A stretch of 43,151 nt of DNA from Acidobacteriaceae bacterium. Its GTDB lineage: Bacteria; Acidobacteriota; Terriglobia; Terriglobales; Acidobacteriaceae. The DNA lies in assembly GCA_003131315.1 (NCBI GenBank), contig PKUV01000070.1, positions 1 to 43,151 of the forward strand, given 5' to 3'. The position numbers were made by a program, and so were the translations under genes. The notes beneath the pieces are model-generated. The model searched no databases. It was not told the DNA's origin and saw only the letters and a program-made list of their open reading frames with translations. This document shows positions 30,680 to 38,592 of this stretch, piece after piece. How positions within the stretch are numbered: the first letter of the stretch is position 1; the number at the start of each line of letters is the position of its first letter.

Positions 30680-32011
30680 ATGAAAAGAATCCTCATTTTA
30701 GGTGCGGCTGGCAGGGACTTTCATAATTTCAACGTAGTTTTTCGCAACAATCCCGACTACCAGGTAGTTGCCTTCACCGCCACGCAAATCCCCGACATTG
30801 CAAACCGCCGATACCCGCCGGAGCTGGCAGGCAGTTTGCAGTATCCTGAGGGGATACCGATTTTTGAAGAGAAGGACCTGGAAAAACTGATTATCGACGA
30901 ACGGGTGGATGCGGTGGTGTTCGCCTACAGCGATATCTCCCACCAGAACTTGATGCATCTCGCGTCGCGCGTTGTGGCTGCCGACGCGGACTTTTGGTTA
31001 TTGGGGACCGAGCGTACTCAACTCAAGTCGTCAGCCCCAGTGGTTTCTATTTGCGCGGTACGAACCGGCTGCGGCAAGAGTCCGCTGTCGAGACTGGTGG
31101 CCTCCGAGTTGCGGCGCCAGGGCTGGAAGCCAGTAGTGATCCGCCATCCCATGCCCTACGGTGACCTTGCGGCACAGGCGGTGCAGCGCTTTGCCACCGT
31201 GGACGATCTGGATTTGCAGCAATGCACCATCGAAGAGCGCGAGGAGTACGAACCGCACATCCGCCAGGGAACAGTCGTGTATGCGGGCGTGGATTACGAG
31301 AAGATCCTGCGCCAGGCGGAGAAGGAAGCGGACATCATTCTATGGGATGGAGGGAATAACGATACGCCGTTCTACAAGTCCGATCTGGAAATTGTGGTGG
31401 TCGACCCGCTCCGCCCCGGACACGAATTGTCGTACTTTCCCGGAGAGGTAAACCTGCGGCGCGCCGACGTGGTGGTCATCAACAAAGTAGATACTGCCGC
31501 GCAGCAGGACATCGAGACCGTCCGGCACAATATCCACATAAGCAATCCCAAAGCCAGAATTGTCGAAACCGCCTGCCGGGTGTCCGCGCCCACGCCTGAA
31601 CTAGTGAAGGGAAGGCGTGTGCTGGTGGTGGAAGATGGCCCGACCCTGACCCACGGCGAAATGCCCTATGGCGCCGGAGTCGTGGCCGCGCGGAATTGGG
31701 GAGTGGCAGAGTTGGTGTGCCCGAAGCCTTATGCGGTCGGCTCCATTCGCAGCACTTTTGACCGCTACCCACACCTAACCAATCTTCTGCCTGCGATGGG
31801 CTACAGCGTTATGCAACGGCATGAACTGGAAGAGACCATCAACCGCGTGCCGTGCGACTTGGTTTTGATCGCTACGCCGATTGACCTGGCGCGAGTCATC
31901 AAGATCGACAAACCCAGTTTGCGGGTTACTTACGAGGTGGAAGAGCTCACTCATCCAGGACTGGCTGAGATCCTCGCGCAATTAGAAGTGCCGGCGGGGG
32001 CGGGACGATGA
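30680..32011 (+). CDS. P-loop GTPase, cyclic 2,3-diphosphoglycerate synthetase-like
   Basis: A 443-residue cytoplasmic protein; the ATG at 30680 has GAGAAGG 3-9 bp upstream, so earlier in-frame starts are unneeded. The N-terminal 115 residues are Rossmann-like (RILILGAAGRDFHNFN). A phosphate loop AVRTGCGKSPLSR (126-138), WDGGNND (222-228) and the guanine-specificity motif NKVD (268-271) show a nucleotide-binding core. The architecture matches proteins annotated as cyclic 2,3-diphosphoglycerate synthetase-like. That activity is known from methanogens and may not apply here. It is the first gene of the operon and overlaps the next gene by 4 bp (ATGA). Its link to carbamoyl-phosphate metabolism is unknown; it could be a ligase forming an acyl-phosphate or a regulator. 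Confidence 0.8.
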   Translation: MKRILILGAAGRDFHNFNVVFRNNPDYQVVAFTATQIPDIANRRYPPELAGSLQYPEGIPIFEEKDLEKLIIDERVDAVVFAYSDISHQNLMHLASRVVAADADFWLLGTERTQLKSSAPVVSICAVRTGCGKSPLSRLVASELRRQGWKPVVIRHPMPYGDLAAQAVQRFATVDDLDLQQCTIEEREEYEPHIRQGTVVYAGVDYEKILRQAEKEADIILWDGGNNDTPFYKSDLEIVVVDPLRPGHELSYFPGEVNLRRADVVVINKVDTAAQQDIETVRHNIHISNPKARIVETACRVSAPTPELVKGRRVLVVEDGPTLTHGEMPYGAGVVAARNWGVAELVCPKPYAVGSIRSTFDRYPHLTNLLPAMGYSVMQRHELEETINRVPCDLVLIATPIDLARVIKIDKPSLRVTYEVEELTHPGLAEILAQLEVPAGAGR

Positions 32012-32979
32012 ACAGCAAAGACTTTGTTTCGATCAGAGACTTCTCACCGTCGGAGATTCAAGACCTCTTGCTGCTGGGCCGGCAGATCAAAGCCTACCCT
32101 GATGTTTACAGCGAAGCACTCAGAGGAAAAACTCTGGCCATGGTTTTCGAAAAGCCTTCGTTGCGGACGCGGGTGACTTTTGATGTCGGCATCCAGCAAC
32201 TGGGCGGCTTTTCACTCTACCTCTCTCCTGCGGAGATCAACCTCGGCAAGCGCGAATCAGTGTATGACGTGGCCAAGAACCTGGAACGTATGGTGCAGGG
32301 CATCATGATCCGGACCTTCGCTCACACAATCGTTGAACAGATGGCAGAGTATGCCGGGATTCCGGTGATCAACGGGCTGACCGACTACAGCCATCCCTGC
32401 CAGGCGATGGCGGACTTCCTGACAATGTTGGAGGTCAAAGGCAGGCTCGATGAGCTGAAGGTCGCATTCGTCGGCGATGGAAACAACGTCGCGCACTCGC
32501 TCATGTTCGCAGGCGCCCAACTTGGGGCGGAAGTTTTCGTGGCAACGCCTCCGGGCCATGAGCCGCAAGCGGATGCGATCGCCTGGGCCTCGGAGCGGGC
32601 CAGAGAGACAGGAGGCAGTTGCCGGATCACGAACAATGCGAAAGAAGCGGTTTCGGCGGCGGATGTGGTTTACACCGATGTGTGGACGAGCATGGGGCAG
32701 GAGGCCGAAGCAGACAAGCGGCTCAACGCTTTCCGGAACTATCGGGTAAATTCGGAGCTTTTCGCTTACGCGAAACGTGATGCCATCTTTATGCACTGCC
32801 TGCCGGCACATCGCGGTGAGGAAGTGACCAATGACGTGATTGATTCGCCGCGCTCGGTTGTCTTCCAGCAGGCGGAAAACCGGCTGCATGTCCAAAAGGC
32901 GATCATGCTGGAACTGATGAAGGACGTGCCCGTGGGGCCTGTGCGTCCGGCAACAGTGCCGGAACTGGCGCACGCGTAA
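32008..32979 (+). CDS. argF: ornithine carbamoyltransferase
   Basis: A 323-residue enzyme that interconverts ornithine plus carbamoyl phosphate with citrulline plus phosphate. The carbamoyl-phosphate motif is FEKPSLRTR (47-55), with HPCQ at 129-132, the ornithine loop DVWTSMGQE and the catalytic Cys in HCLPAHRGEEV. These residues fit a true OTCase rather than acetyl-, succinyl- or YgeW-type enzymes. It overlaps the GTPase stop by 4 bp and is followed 11 bp later by carbamate kinase. That pairing suggests the catabolic direction (ArcB role, citrulline to carbamoyl phosphate to ATP), but arginine deiminase is absent, so biosynthesis cannot be excluded. Confidence 0.93.
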   Translation: MNSKDFVSIRDFSPSEIQDLLLLGRQIKAYPDVYSEALRGKTLAMVFEKPSLRTRVTFDVGIQQLGGFSLYLSPAEINLGKRESVYDVAKNLERMVQGIMIRTFAHTIVEQMAEYAGIPVINGLTDYSHPCQAMADFLTMLEVKGRLDELKVAFVGDGNNVAHSLMFAGAQLGAEVFVATPPGHEPQADAIAWASERARETGGSCRITNNAKEAVSAADVVYTDVWTSMGQEAEADKRLNAFRNYRVNSELFAYAKRDAIFMHCLPAHRGEEVTNDVIDSPRSVVFQQAENRLHVQKAIMLELMKDVPVGPVRPATVPELAHA

Positions 32980-32990
32980 CAGGAGCAGCC

Positions 32991-33986
32991 ATGAAAACCA
33001 TGCTGCTGGCAGTAGGCGGGAACTCGCTGATTCGCGCAGGCCAAAAAGGCACGATCGCCGAGCAGCTGGTGAACGCCCGGCGTACGGCGGCAGAAATCGC
33101 CAAGCTGGTGTGTGACGGCTACCGCATCGTTCTCACCCACGGCAATGGGCCGCAGGTAGGAGCGGCACTCTTGCGCTCCGAACGGGGAGCGAGCCAGGTC
33201 CCGGGACAACCGCTCGATGTCTGTGACGCCTCCACGCAGGGCGAAATCGGCTACCTCTTGCAGCAATCCCTCGATACCGAACTTAGGCTGGCGGGTTTGC
33301 ACGTGTCGGTGGTGACGGTGCTGACCCAGGTCGTGGTCTCGCTGGACGATCCGGCCATGAGGCGGCCGAGCAAGCCGATTGGTCCGTTCTACTCCCGCGC
33401 CGATGCTGAGGAACGCAAGCGTCTGTTGGGCTGGGAGATAATAGAAGATGCGGGGCGCGGCTATCGGCGGGTTGTGCCCTCGCCCGATCCGCTGGACATC
33501 ATAGAACTCGAAGTCATCCGCGATCTGATTGAACGGAACGTGCTGGTAATCGCCTGCGGGGGGGGTGGCATCCCCGTGGCGTGGCATGAGGGGAGATTGC
33601 AGGGTGTCGAAGCGGTGATTGACAAGGACCGCGCTTCCGCGCTGCTGGCATCGCGTCTGGGGGTGAGCCTGTTCGTCATTTCTACCGACACGGACTATGT
33701 GTATCTGGATTACAAGAAGCCAACGCAAAGGGCGTTGCACCTCGTTGGCTGCAGCGAGTTGCAGGAGTATGCCGATGCCGGACACTTTCCGCCCGGCAAC
33801 ATGGGACCTAAAGTCGAATCGGTATTGCGGTTCCTGATGCCGGGAGGGCGCGAGGCAATCATTACATCGTGCGAAAACCTGTGTTCAGCCGTGTCTGGAC
33901 CGGTGGGCACTCATATTGTGTTGGATCGGGGACTCGCCGCGCTTGACGCCCGGGTGCAGAGTGAGTTGCCGGTGGGAGGCAGGTAA
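32991..33986 (+). CDS. arcC: carbamate kinase
   Basis: A 331-residue amino-acid-kinase-fold enzyme that moves phosphate between carbamoyl phosphate and ADP, giving ATP, ammonia and CO2. Signatures are LLAVGGNSLIRAGQKGT at the N-terminus, THGNGPQVGAALLRSE (about 43-58), VIACGGGGIPV and VIDKDRASALLA. Slightly longer than the usual 310 residues because of a C-terminal extension (ALDARVQSELPVGGR). It sits between two carbamoyltransferases in the operon, with an 11-bp gap before it and 3 bp after it. In this context it most likely makes ATP from carbamoyl phosphate released by one or both transferases. Confidence 0.95.
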   Translation: MKTMLLAVGGNSLIRAGQKGTIAEQLVNARRTAAEIAKLVCDGYRIVLTHGNGPQVGAALLRSERGASQVPGQPLDVCDASTQGEIGYLLQQSLDTELRLAGLHVSVVTVLTQVVVSLDDPAMRRPSKPIGPFYSRADAEERKRLLGWEIIEDAGRGYRRVVPSPDPLDIIELEVIRDLIERNVLVIACGGGGIPVAWHEGRLQGVEAVIDKDRASALLASRLGVSLFVISTDTDYVYLDYKKPTQRALHLVGCSELQEYADAGHFPPGNMGPKVESVLRFLMPGGREAIITSCENLCSAVSGPVGTHIVLDRGLAALDARVQSELPVGGR

Positions 33987-33989
33987 TCC

Positions 33990-34970
33990 ATGGAAGACCA
34001 GGTTTTCACTCCGGACGCGCAAAGAAGCGGAAGCGCAGAGACCAAGGACAAGCGCAACGGGAAGCTGAAGCACGTCATCGAGTCGCAGCAGTTCACGGTG
34101 CCGTTGCTGATGGAGCTCTTCGAACGTTCACGCGGCATGGAGCGGGTGGTGGCCCGCGGAGGATCGCTCGACTATCAGAACCGCATCATGGCGACGTTGT
34201 TTTACACGCCTTCGACCCGTACCCGGCTTTCGTTCGAAGCCGCCATGCAGAGGCTGGGAGGCAGGGTCTTGTCTACCGAGCATGCGCGAGAGTTTTCCTC
34301 CGAGATTGAGGGAGAGAACGTCGAGGACACGATCCACATCATCGGCAGCTACTCGGATGTGATCGTAATCCGGCACCACGAGGAAGGCGGCGCCAAACGG
34401 GCTGCACAGGTTTCTCAGGTACCGGTCATCAATGCCGGAGATGGCGATGGCGGGCAGCATCCCACGCAGGCGTTGCTTGATTTGTACACCATCTACCGCG
34501 AGCGTCCGCTCGATGGCTTGAGCGTCGCCATGATCGGAGAACTTGACAAAGGACGCACAGCGCGTTCGCTCGCATATCTGTTGGCAAAGTTCGAACGGGT
34601 AAAGATTTGTTTTGTCAGCCCGCCCGAGATGCAGATGAAGCCCGACATCCTCGACTATCTCGACGCGCACGGAGTGCGTTACGAACTTGAGCCGGACATT
34701 GACCGGATCATCGGAGAAGTGGATGTGGTGTATCAAACCCGCATACGGCCTGAGCGCATGACCGGTCTGAGAAGCCCGCAACAGTACGCGATCAACTCGG
34801 CGGTCTTGCGGAAAATGAAGCCGGACGCGCTCATCCTGCACCCTTTGCCGCGAACCGTGGAACTCGACAAGTCAGTGGATGAAGATCCGCGGGCGCTGTA
34901 TTTCCGCCAGGCGATGAATGGACTGTACGTGCGCATGGCGCTGCTAACCATGCTGCTGGAGAAGGAGTGA
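33990..34970 (+). CDS. pyrB: aspartate carbamoyltransferase homolog with altered 80s loop
   Basis: A 326-residue PyrB-family protein. It has the carbamoyl-phosphate motif STRTRLSFEAAMQRLGG, IRHHEEG, GDGDGGQHPTQALLDLYTI, YQTRIRPERM and HPLPR. The 80s loop reads SSEIEGENVEDTI: where E. coli ATCase has Lys83-Lys84-Gly-Glu, this protein has Ile-Glu-Gly-Glu. Lys84 comes from the neighbouring subunit and is essential in classic ATCase. Gln231 is also Arg here, while Arg229 is kept. So it could use another acceptor, or be non-catalytic. A 25-residue polar N-terminal extension precedes the fold. No pyrimidine gene is nearby. It is 3 bp after carbamate kinase. The symbol marks the family, not a proven activity. 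Confidence 0.85.
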   Translation: MEDQVFTPDAQRSGSAETKDKRNGKLKHVIESQQFTVPLLMELFERSRGMERVVARGGSLDYQNRIMATLFYTPSTRTRLSFEAAMQRLGGRVLSTEHAREFSSEIEGENVEDTIHIIGSYSDVIVIRHHEEGGAKRAAQVSQVPVINAGDGDGGQHPTQALLDLYTIYRERPLDGLSVAMIGELDKGRTARSLAYLLAKFERVKICFVSPPEMQMKPDILDYLDAHGVRYELEPDIDRIIGEVDVVYQTRIRPERMTGLRSPQQYAINSAVLRKMKPDALILHPLPRTVELDKSVDEDPRALYFRQAMNGLYVRMALLTMLLEKE

Positions 34971-34985
34971 GGTAAGGAGACATGT

Positions 34986-36239
34986 ATGCTTAGTGGACTC
35001 ATGACGGAAGAACATCTGCGCACGCGCGATCTTATTGAACTGGAAAACCAGTATGGCGCCCACAACTACCATCCTCTGGATGTCGTGATCGAACGGGCGG
35101 AGGGCGTCTGGGTCTACGACGTCGAAGGCAAGCGCTATCTCGACTGCCTGGCGGCGTATTCCGCGGTCAATCAGGGGCACTGCCATCCCAAAATTCTCCA
35201 GGCGCTGATCGAGCAGGCGCATAAGGTGACGTTGACCTCGCGGGCTTTCCGCAATGACCAACTCCCGCTTTTTTACAAAGAACTTCACGAACTGACCGGG
35301 TATGACATGGCGCTGCCCATGAACACCGGAGCGGAAGCGGTGGAAACCGCCATCAAAACCGCCCGCAAGTGGGGATACAAGATCAAAGGTATTCCCGAGG
35401 ACAAAGCGGAAGTCATCGTCTGCGCCAATAATTTCCACGGGCGGACCATCACGCAAGTGAGTTTCTCGACGGACGCTCAGTATCGCGACGGCTTCGGGCC
35501 GTTTACGCCCGGCTTCAAAGTCATTCCCTTTGGAGATGTGCAGGCTCTGGAGGACGCCATCACTCCGAACACTTGCGCCTTCCTCGTCGAACCCATTCAG
35601 GGAGAGGCGGGTATCGTCATTCCCCCACCCGGATTCCTGAAGCAGGCCGCCGATATCTGCCGCCAGAACCGCGTTCTTCTGATGACCGACGAGATTCAGT
35701 CCGGCCTTGGCCGCACGGGCAAACTTTTCGCTCACATGCACGAGGGAATCAGGCCGGATGTAGTGATCGTGGGCAAGGCGCTCTCGGGCGGCTTCTACCC
35801 GGTTTCCGCCGTGCTCTCCTCATCGGAAATCATGGGCATCTTTAAGCCCGGAGACCACGGCAGCACCTTCGGCGGCAATCCCCTGGGCTGCGCCGTGGCG
35901 CGCGCCGCGCTGCGGGTGCTGACGCAGGAGAAGCTGGTCGAACGCTCCGCCGAACTTGGCGCTTACTTTCTCGGATTGCTGCAGACACTCCGTAGCCCCG
36001 ATCTGAAGGAAGTCCGTGGCAAGGGGCTATGGATCGGAATCGAGTTGCACAGTCCGGCGCGGGCCTACTGCGAAGCGTTGAAGGAAGAAGGAATCCTGTG
36101 CAAAGAAACCCACGACCGGGTGATTCGGATCGCGCCGCCGCTGGTCATCCAGCGGGAGGAGATTGACTGGGCCTTTGAGCGCATCCGGAAGGTGATTGAG
36201 AAACCCGTCGTCAAATCCGTTGTTGAAACCAATTGCTGA
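34986..36239 (+). CDS. rocD: ornithine aminotransferase
   Basis: A 417-residue class III PLP aminotransferase making glutamate 5-semialdehyde and glutamate from ornithine and 2-oxoglutarate. Motifs: [52 protein letters not shown], Asp235 in [12 protein letters not shown] and PLP-binding Lys264 in [13 protein letters not shown]. The N-terminal Tyr (AHNYHP) and LAAYSA are typical of OAT rather than acetylornithine enzymes. TAAGGAG lies about 7 bp before the ATG. With ornithine carbamoyltransferase in the same operon, ornithine from citrulline would be fed to glutamate or proline. The next gene begins 7 bp after its stop. Confidence 0.94.
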   Translation: MLSGLMTEEHLRTRDLIELENQYGAHNYHPLDVVIERAEGVWVYDVEGKRYLDCLAAYSAVNQGHCHPKILQALIEQAHKVTLTSRAFRNDQLPLFYKELHELTGYDMALPMNTGAEAVETAIKTARKWGYKIKGIPEDKAEVIVCANNFHGRTITQVSFSTDAQYRDGFGPFTPGFKVIPFGDVQALEDAITPNTCAFLVEPIQGEAGIVIPPPGFLKQAADICRQNRVLLMTDEIQSGLGRTGKLFAHMHEGIRPDVVIVGKALSGGFYPVSAVLSSSEIMGIFKPGDHGSTFGGNPLGCAVARAALRVLTQEKLVERSAELGAYFLGLLQTLRSPDLKEVRGKGLWIGIELHSPARAYCEALKEEGILCKETHDRVIRIAPPLVIQREEIDWAFERIRKVIEKPVVKSVVETNC

Positions 36240-36246
36240 GGTGCTC

Positions 36247-37140
36247 TTGTTCAATATTGTCCACGCCGAATTTCTTGCCCCGGGTATCAAGCGGTTCCTC
36301 ATTCAGGCGCCGCGCATTGCGCGCAAACAGAAACCCGGCCAGTTCGTCATAGTGCGCATCTACGAGGAAGGCGAGCGCGTCCCGCTCACCATCGAGAATT
36401 CCGATCCTCAGAAGGGAACCATCAGTATCGTGGTGCAGTCGTTGGGCAAGACCACCAGCCTGCTCAATTCGCTCGGTACCGGAGACCACATTCTGGACGT
36501 GGTTGGACCTCTGGGGAAGCCGTCGGAAATAAAAAAGTTCGGCACGGTGGTAGTGATGGGTGGAGGCGTGGGGACTGCGATGACGTATCCCACCGCGGCG
36601 GCTTTGAAGCAGGCCGGGAACCGGATCATTTCGATTGTGGGAGCGCGCAACAAGGAACTGGTCATCCTCGAGAACGAGATGCGCGCGGTCAGCGATGTGC
36701 TGATGATCACGACTGACGACGGAAGCTATGCGGACAAAGGGTTCGTTACCGACAAGCTTCGCCAATTGATTCAGAACGGCGTACCTATTGACCTGGTGCT
36801 GGCAGTCGGTCCCATTCCCATGATGAGGGCCGTAGCGGACATGACGCGCGGCGAGCGCATTCGTACTCTCGTGAGCCTCAATCCCATCATGATTGACGGC
36901 ACCGGCATGTGCGGTGGCTGCCGCGTGCTGGTGGACGGCAAGAGCCAGTTTGCCTGTGTGGATGGACCCGAGTTCGATGCGCACCAGGTGAACTTCGACG
37001 TGCTGGTTCAGCGCAATGGGGCGTATCGCAGTCAAGAGCGGCAATCCATGGCCGAATATCGGCGTGAACTGGAGTCGCAACTCAAAAGCACGGAAGCCGA
37101 GGGAAACGGCGTCTGTGTCGTGAAAGGATCGACACTATGA
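36247..37140 (+). CDS. Nfn/Sud-type FAD, [2Fe-2S] oxidoreductase small subunit
   Basis: About 297 residues from a TTG at 36247 with GAGG 6 bp upstream; this gives MFNIVHAEFLAPGIKRF, the normal family start (upstream GTG 36241 is possible). The ferredoxin-reductase fold has FAD motif RVPLTI (45-50), NAD(P) loop GGGVGTA (105-111) and a [2Fe-2S] site with Cys222, Cys225 and Cys237 (GMCGGCRV, FACVDGPEFD). The Nfn small subunit is known to use an Asp as fourth ligand. It is the partner of the next gene, overlapping by 4 bp (ATGA). Together they are annotated as sulfide dehydrogenase or NADH-dependent ferredoxin:NADP oxidoreductase; which activity applies here is not determined. Confidence 0.9.
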   Translation: MFNIVHAEFLAPGIKRFLIQAPRIARKQKPGQFVIVRIYEEGERVPLTIENSDPQKGTISIVVQSLGKTTSLLNSLGTGDHILDVVGPLGKPSEIKKFGTVVVMGGGVGTAMTYPTAAALKQAGNRIISIVGARNKELVILENEMRAVSDVLMITTDDGSYADKGFVTDKLRQLIQNGVPIDLVLAVGPIPMMRAVADMTRGERIRTLVSLNPIMIDGTGMCGGCRVLVDGKSQFACVDGPEFDAHQVNFDVLVQRNGAYRSQERQSMAEYRRELESQLKSTEAEGNGVCVVKGSTL

Positions 37141-38585
37141 CCGCGCCTCCCAAGCCCTCGCTGAATCCGGTGCCCGTCAAGGAACGCATGAAGATGCCTC
37201 GGCAGCAGATGCCGGAGCAGGCAGCCGAACTCCGCGCCGCAAATTTCACCGAAGTGAATCTCGGCTATAGCGAGGAACTTGCCCGGCAGGAAGCCCTTCG
37301 CTGTATAGAGTGCGCCAAGCCGGCGTGTACGAAGGACTGTCCAGTCGGCGTCAAGGTCTATGAATTCGTGCAGTTGATCGTGGCGGGCGATTTCGCGGGC
37401 GCTGCCGCCAAGATCCGCGAAGACAACGTTCTGCCGGCGATCACCGGCCGCGTCTGTCCGCAGGAGGACCATTGCGAGGGCGGTTGCTTGATGGGGAAGA
37501 AAGTTAAGCCGCTCGGGATCGGCTACCTGGAACGCTTCGTTGCGGATTACGAGCAGCGCATGGGTGTTCGCAACCTGCCGAATGTTCCTCCGAGTGGGAA
37601 AAAAGTTGCTGTCGTCGGCAGTGGTCCGTCCGGGCTAACGGTTGCTGGCGATCTGGTGCAGAAGGGACACAAGGTCCGCGTGTTCGAGGCGCTGCACGAA
37701 CTCGGCGGCGTGCTGGTGTATGGCATTCCTGAGTTTCGCCTGCCCAAGCAGATCATCCGGGAACAACTCGACTATATGCGCGACATGGGAGTCGAGTTCG
37801 AGACCGATGTAGTCGTGGGAAGAACCGTCGCCATTGATGAACTTCTGGAAGAAGAAGGCTACGACGCAGTGTTTATCGGGACGGGTGCCGGGCTGCCGGT
37901 CTTCATGAACATTCCGGGCGAGCACCTGAACGGCGTCTATTCCGCGAATGAATTTCTGACCCGCATCAACTTAATGAAAGCTTACAAGTTCCCGGCTTAC
38001 GACGAGCCGATGCTCGACCTGCACGGAAAAGACGTAGCCGTAATCGGCGGCGGGAACACTGCGCTTGACGCCATTCGCTCCGCGTTACGCCTGGGAGCGC
38101 GCAAAGCCTATGTGCTCTACCGCCGCAGCGAAACGGAGATGCCAGCGCGGGCGGAAGAAGTGAAGCATGCGCGTGAAGAAGGGATTGAGTTTCACATGCT
38201 GACCAGTCCGGTCGAATTTCTGCCTGATGGTGTTGGCTGGCTGGGCGCAGTCCGCTGCGTGCGCATGGAACTGGGAGAACCCGACGCATCAGGACGGAGG
38301 CGGCCTGTGCCTGTGGCCGGGTCGGAGTTTGAAATTCCCCTGTCGGTTGCTGTAATCGCGATCGGCACCAGCGCTAACCCCATTGTCCAGAGCACAACTC
38401 CTGGTTTGGGCACGGACAAACGGGGGTACATCCAGGCCGATCCGGAGACTCAGCGTACCTCGAGGAAAGGTGTGTTTGCCGGAGGCGATATCGTTACTGG
38501 AAGCGCCACCGTAATCCTGGCCATGGGGGCGGGACGGCGGGCGGCCAAGTCCATTCAGGAGTACCTGACCACCGGCGAATGGTGA
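37137..38585 (+). CDS. NADPH-dependent glutamate synthase-like/Nfn large subunit (GltD-type Fe-S flavoprotein)
   Basis: A 482-residue flavoprotein. N-terminal Fe-S cysteines are Cys56, 59, 64 and 68 (CIECAKPACTKDC) and Cys107, 113 and 117 (CPQEDHCEGGC), seven in all; in Nfn one cluster uses a non-Cys ligand. An FAD motif VAVVGSGPSGLTVAG and an NADPH motif VAVIGGGNTALDAIR follow, then GVFAGGDIVTGSATVILAMGAGR. It is close to GltA/SudA/NfnB proteins and to part of E. coli YgfK. Without a GltB partner it is not a complete glutamate synthase. With the preceding gene it probably transfers electrons between NADH, NADPH and ferredoxin, balancing the catabolic operon. Its stop is 7 bp from the convergent DUF2339 gene. 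Confidence 0.92.
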   Translation: MTAPPKPSLNPVPVKERMKMPRQQMPEQAAELRAANFTEVNLGYSEELARQEALRCIECAKPACTKDCPVGVKVYEFVQLIVAGDFAGAAAKIREDNVLPAITGRVCPQEDHCEGGCLMGKKVKPLGIGYLERFVADYEQRMGVRNLPNVPPSGKKVAVVGSGPSGLTVAGDLVQKGHKVRVFEALHELGGVLVYGIPEFRLPKQIIREQLDYMRDMGVEFETDVVVGRTVAIDELLEEEGYDAVFIGTGAGLPVFMNIPGEHLNGVYSANEFLTRINLMKAYKFPAYDEPMLDLHGKDVAVIGGGNTALDAIRSALRLGARKAYVLYRRSETEMPARAEEVKHAREEGIEFHMLTSPVEFLPDGVGWLGAVRCVRMELGEPDASGRRRPVPVAGSEFEIPLSVAVIAIGTSANPIVQSTTPGLGTDKRGYIQADPETQRTSRKGVFAGGDIVTGSATVILAMGAGRRAAKSIQEYLTTGEW

Positions 38586-38592
38586 GCCGAGA

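Noticed and set aside
37137-38585. Called as authentic glutamate synthase small subunit
   Set aside because: No large GltB subunit is nearby and the partner is an FAD/[2Fe-2S] protein, so an Nfn/Sud-type complex is more likely.
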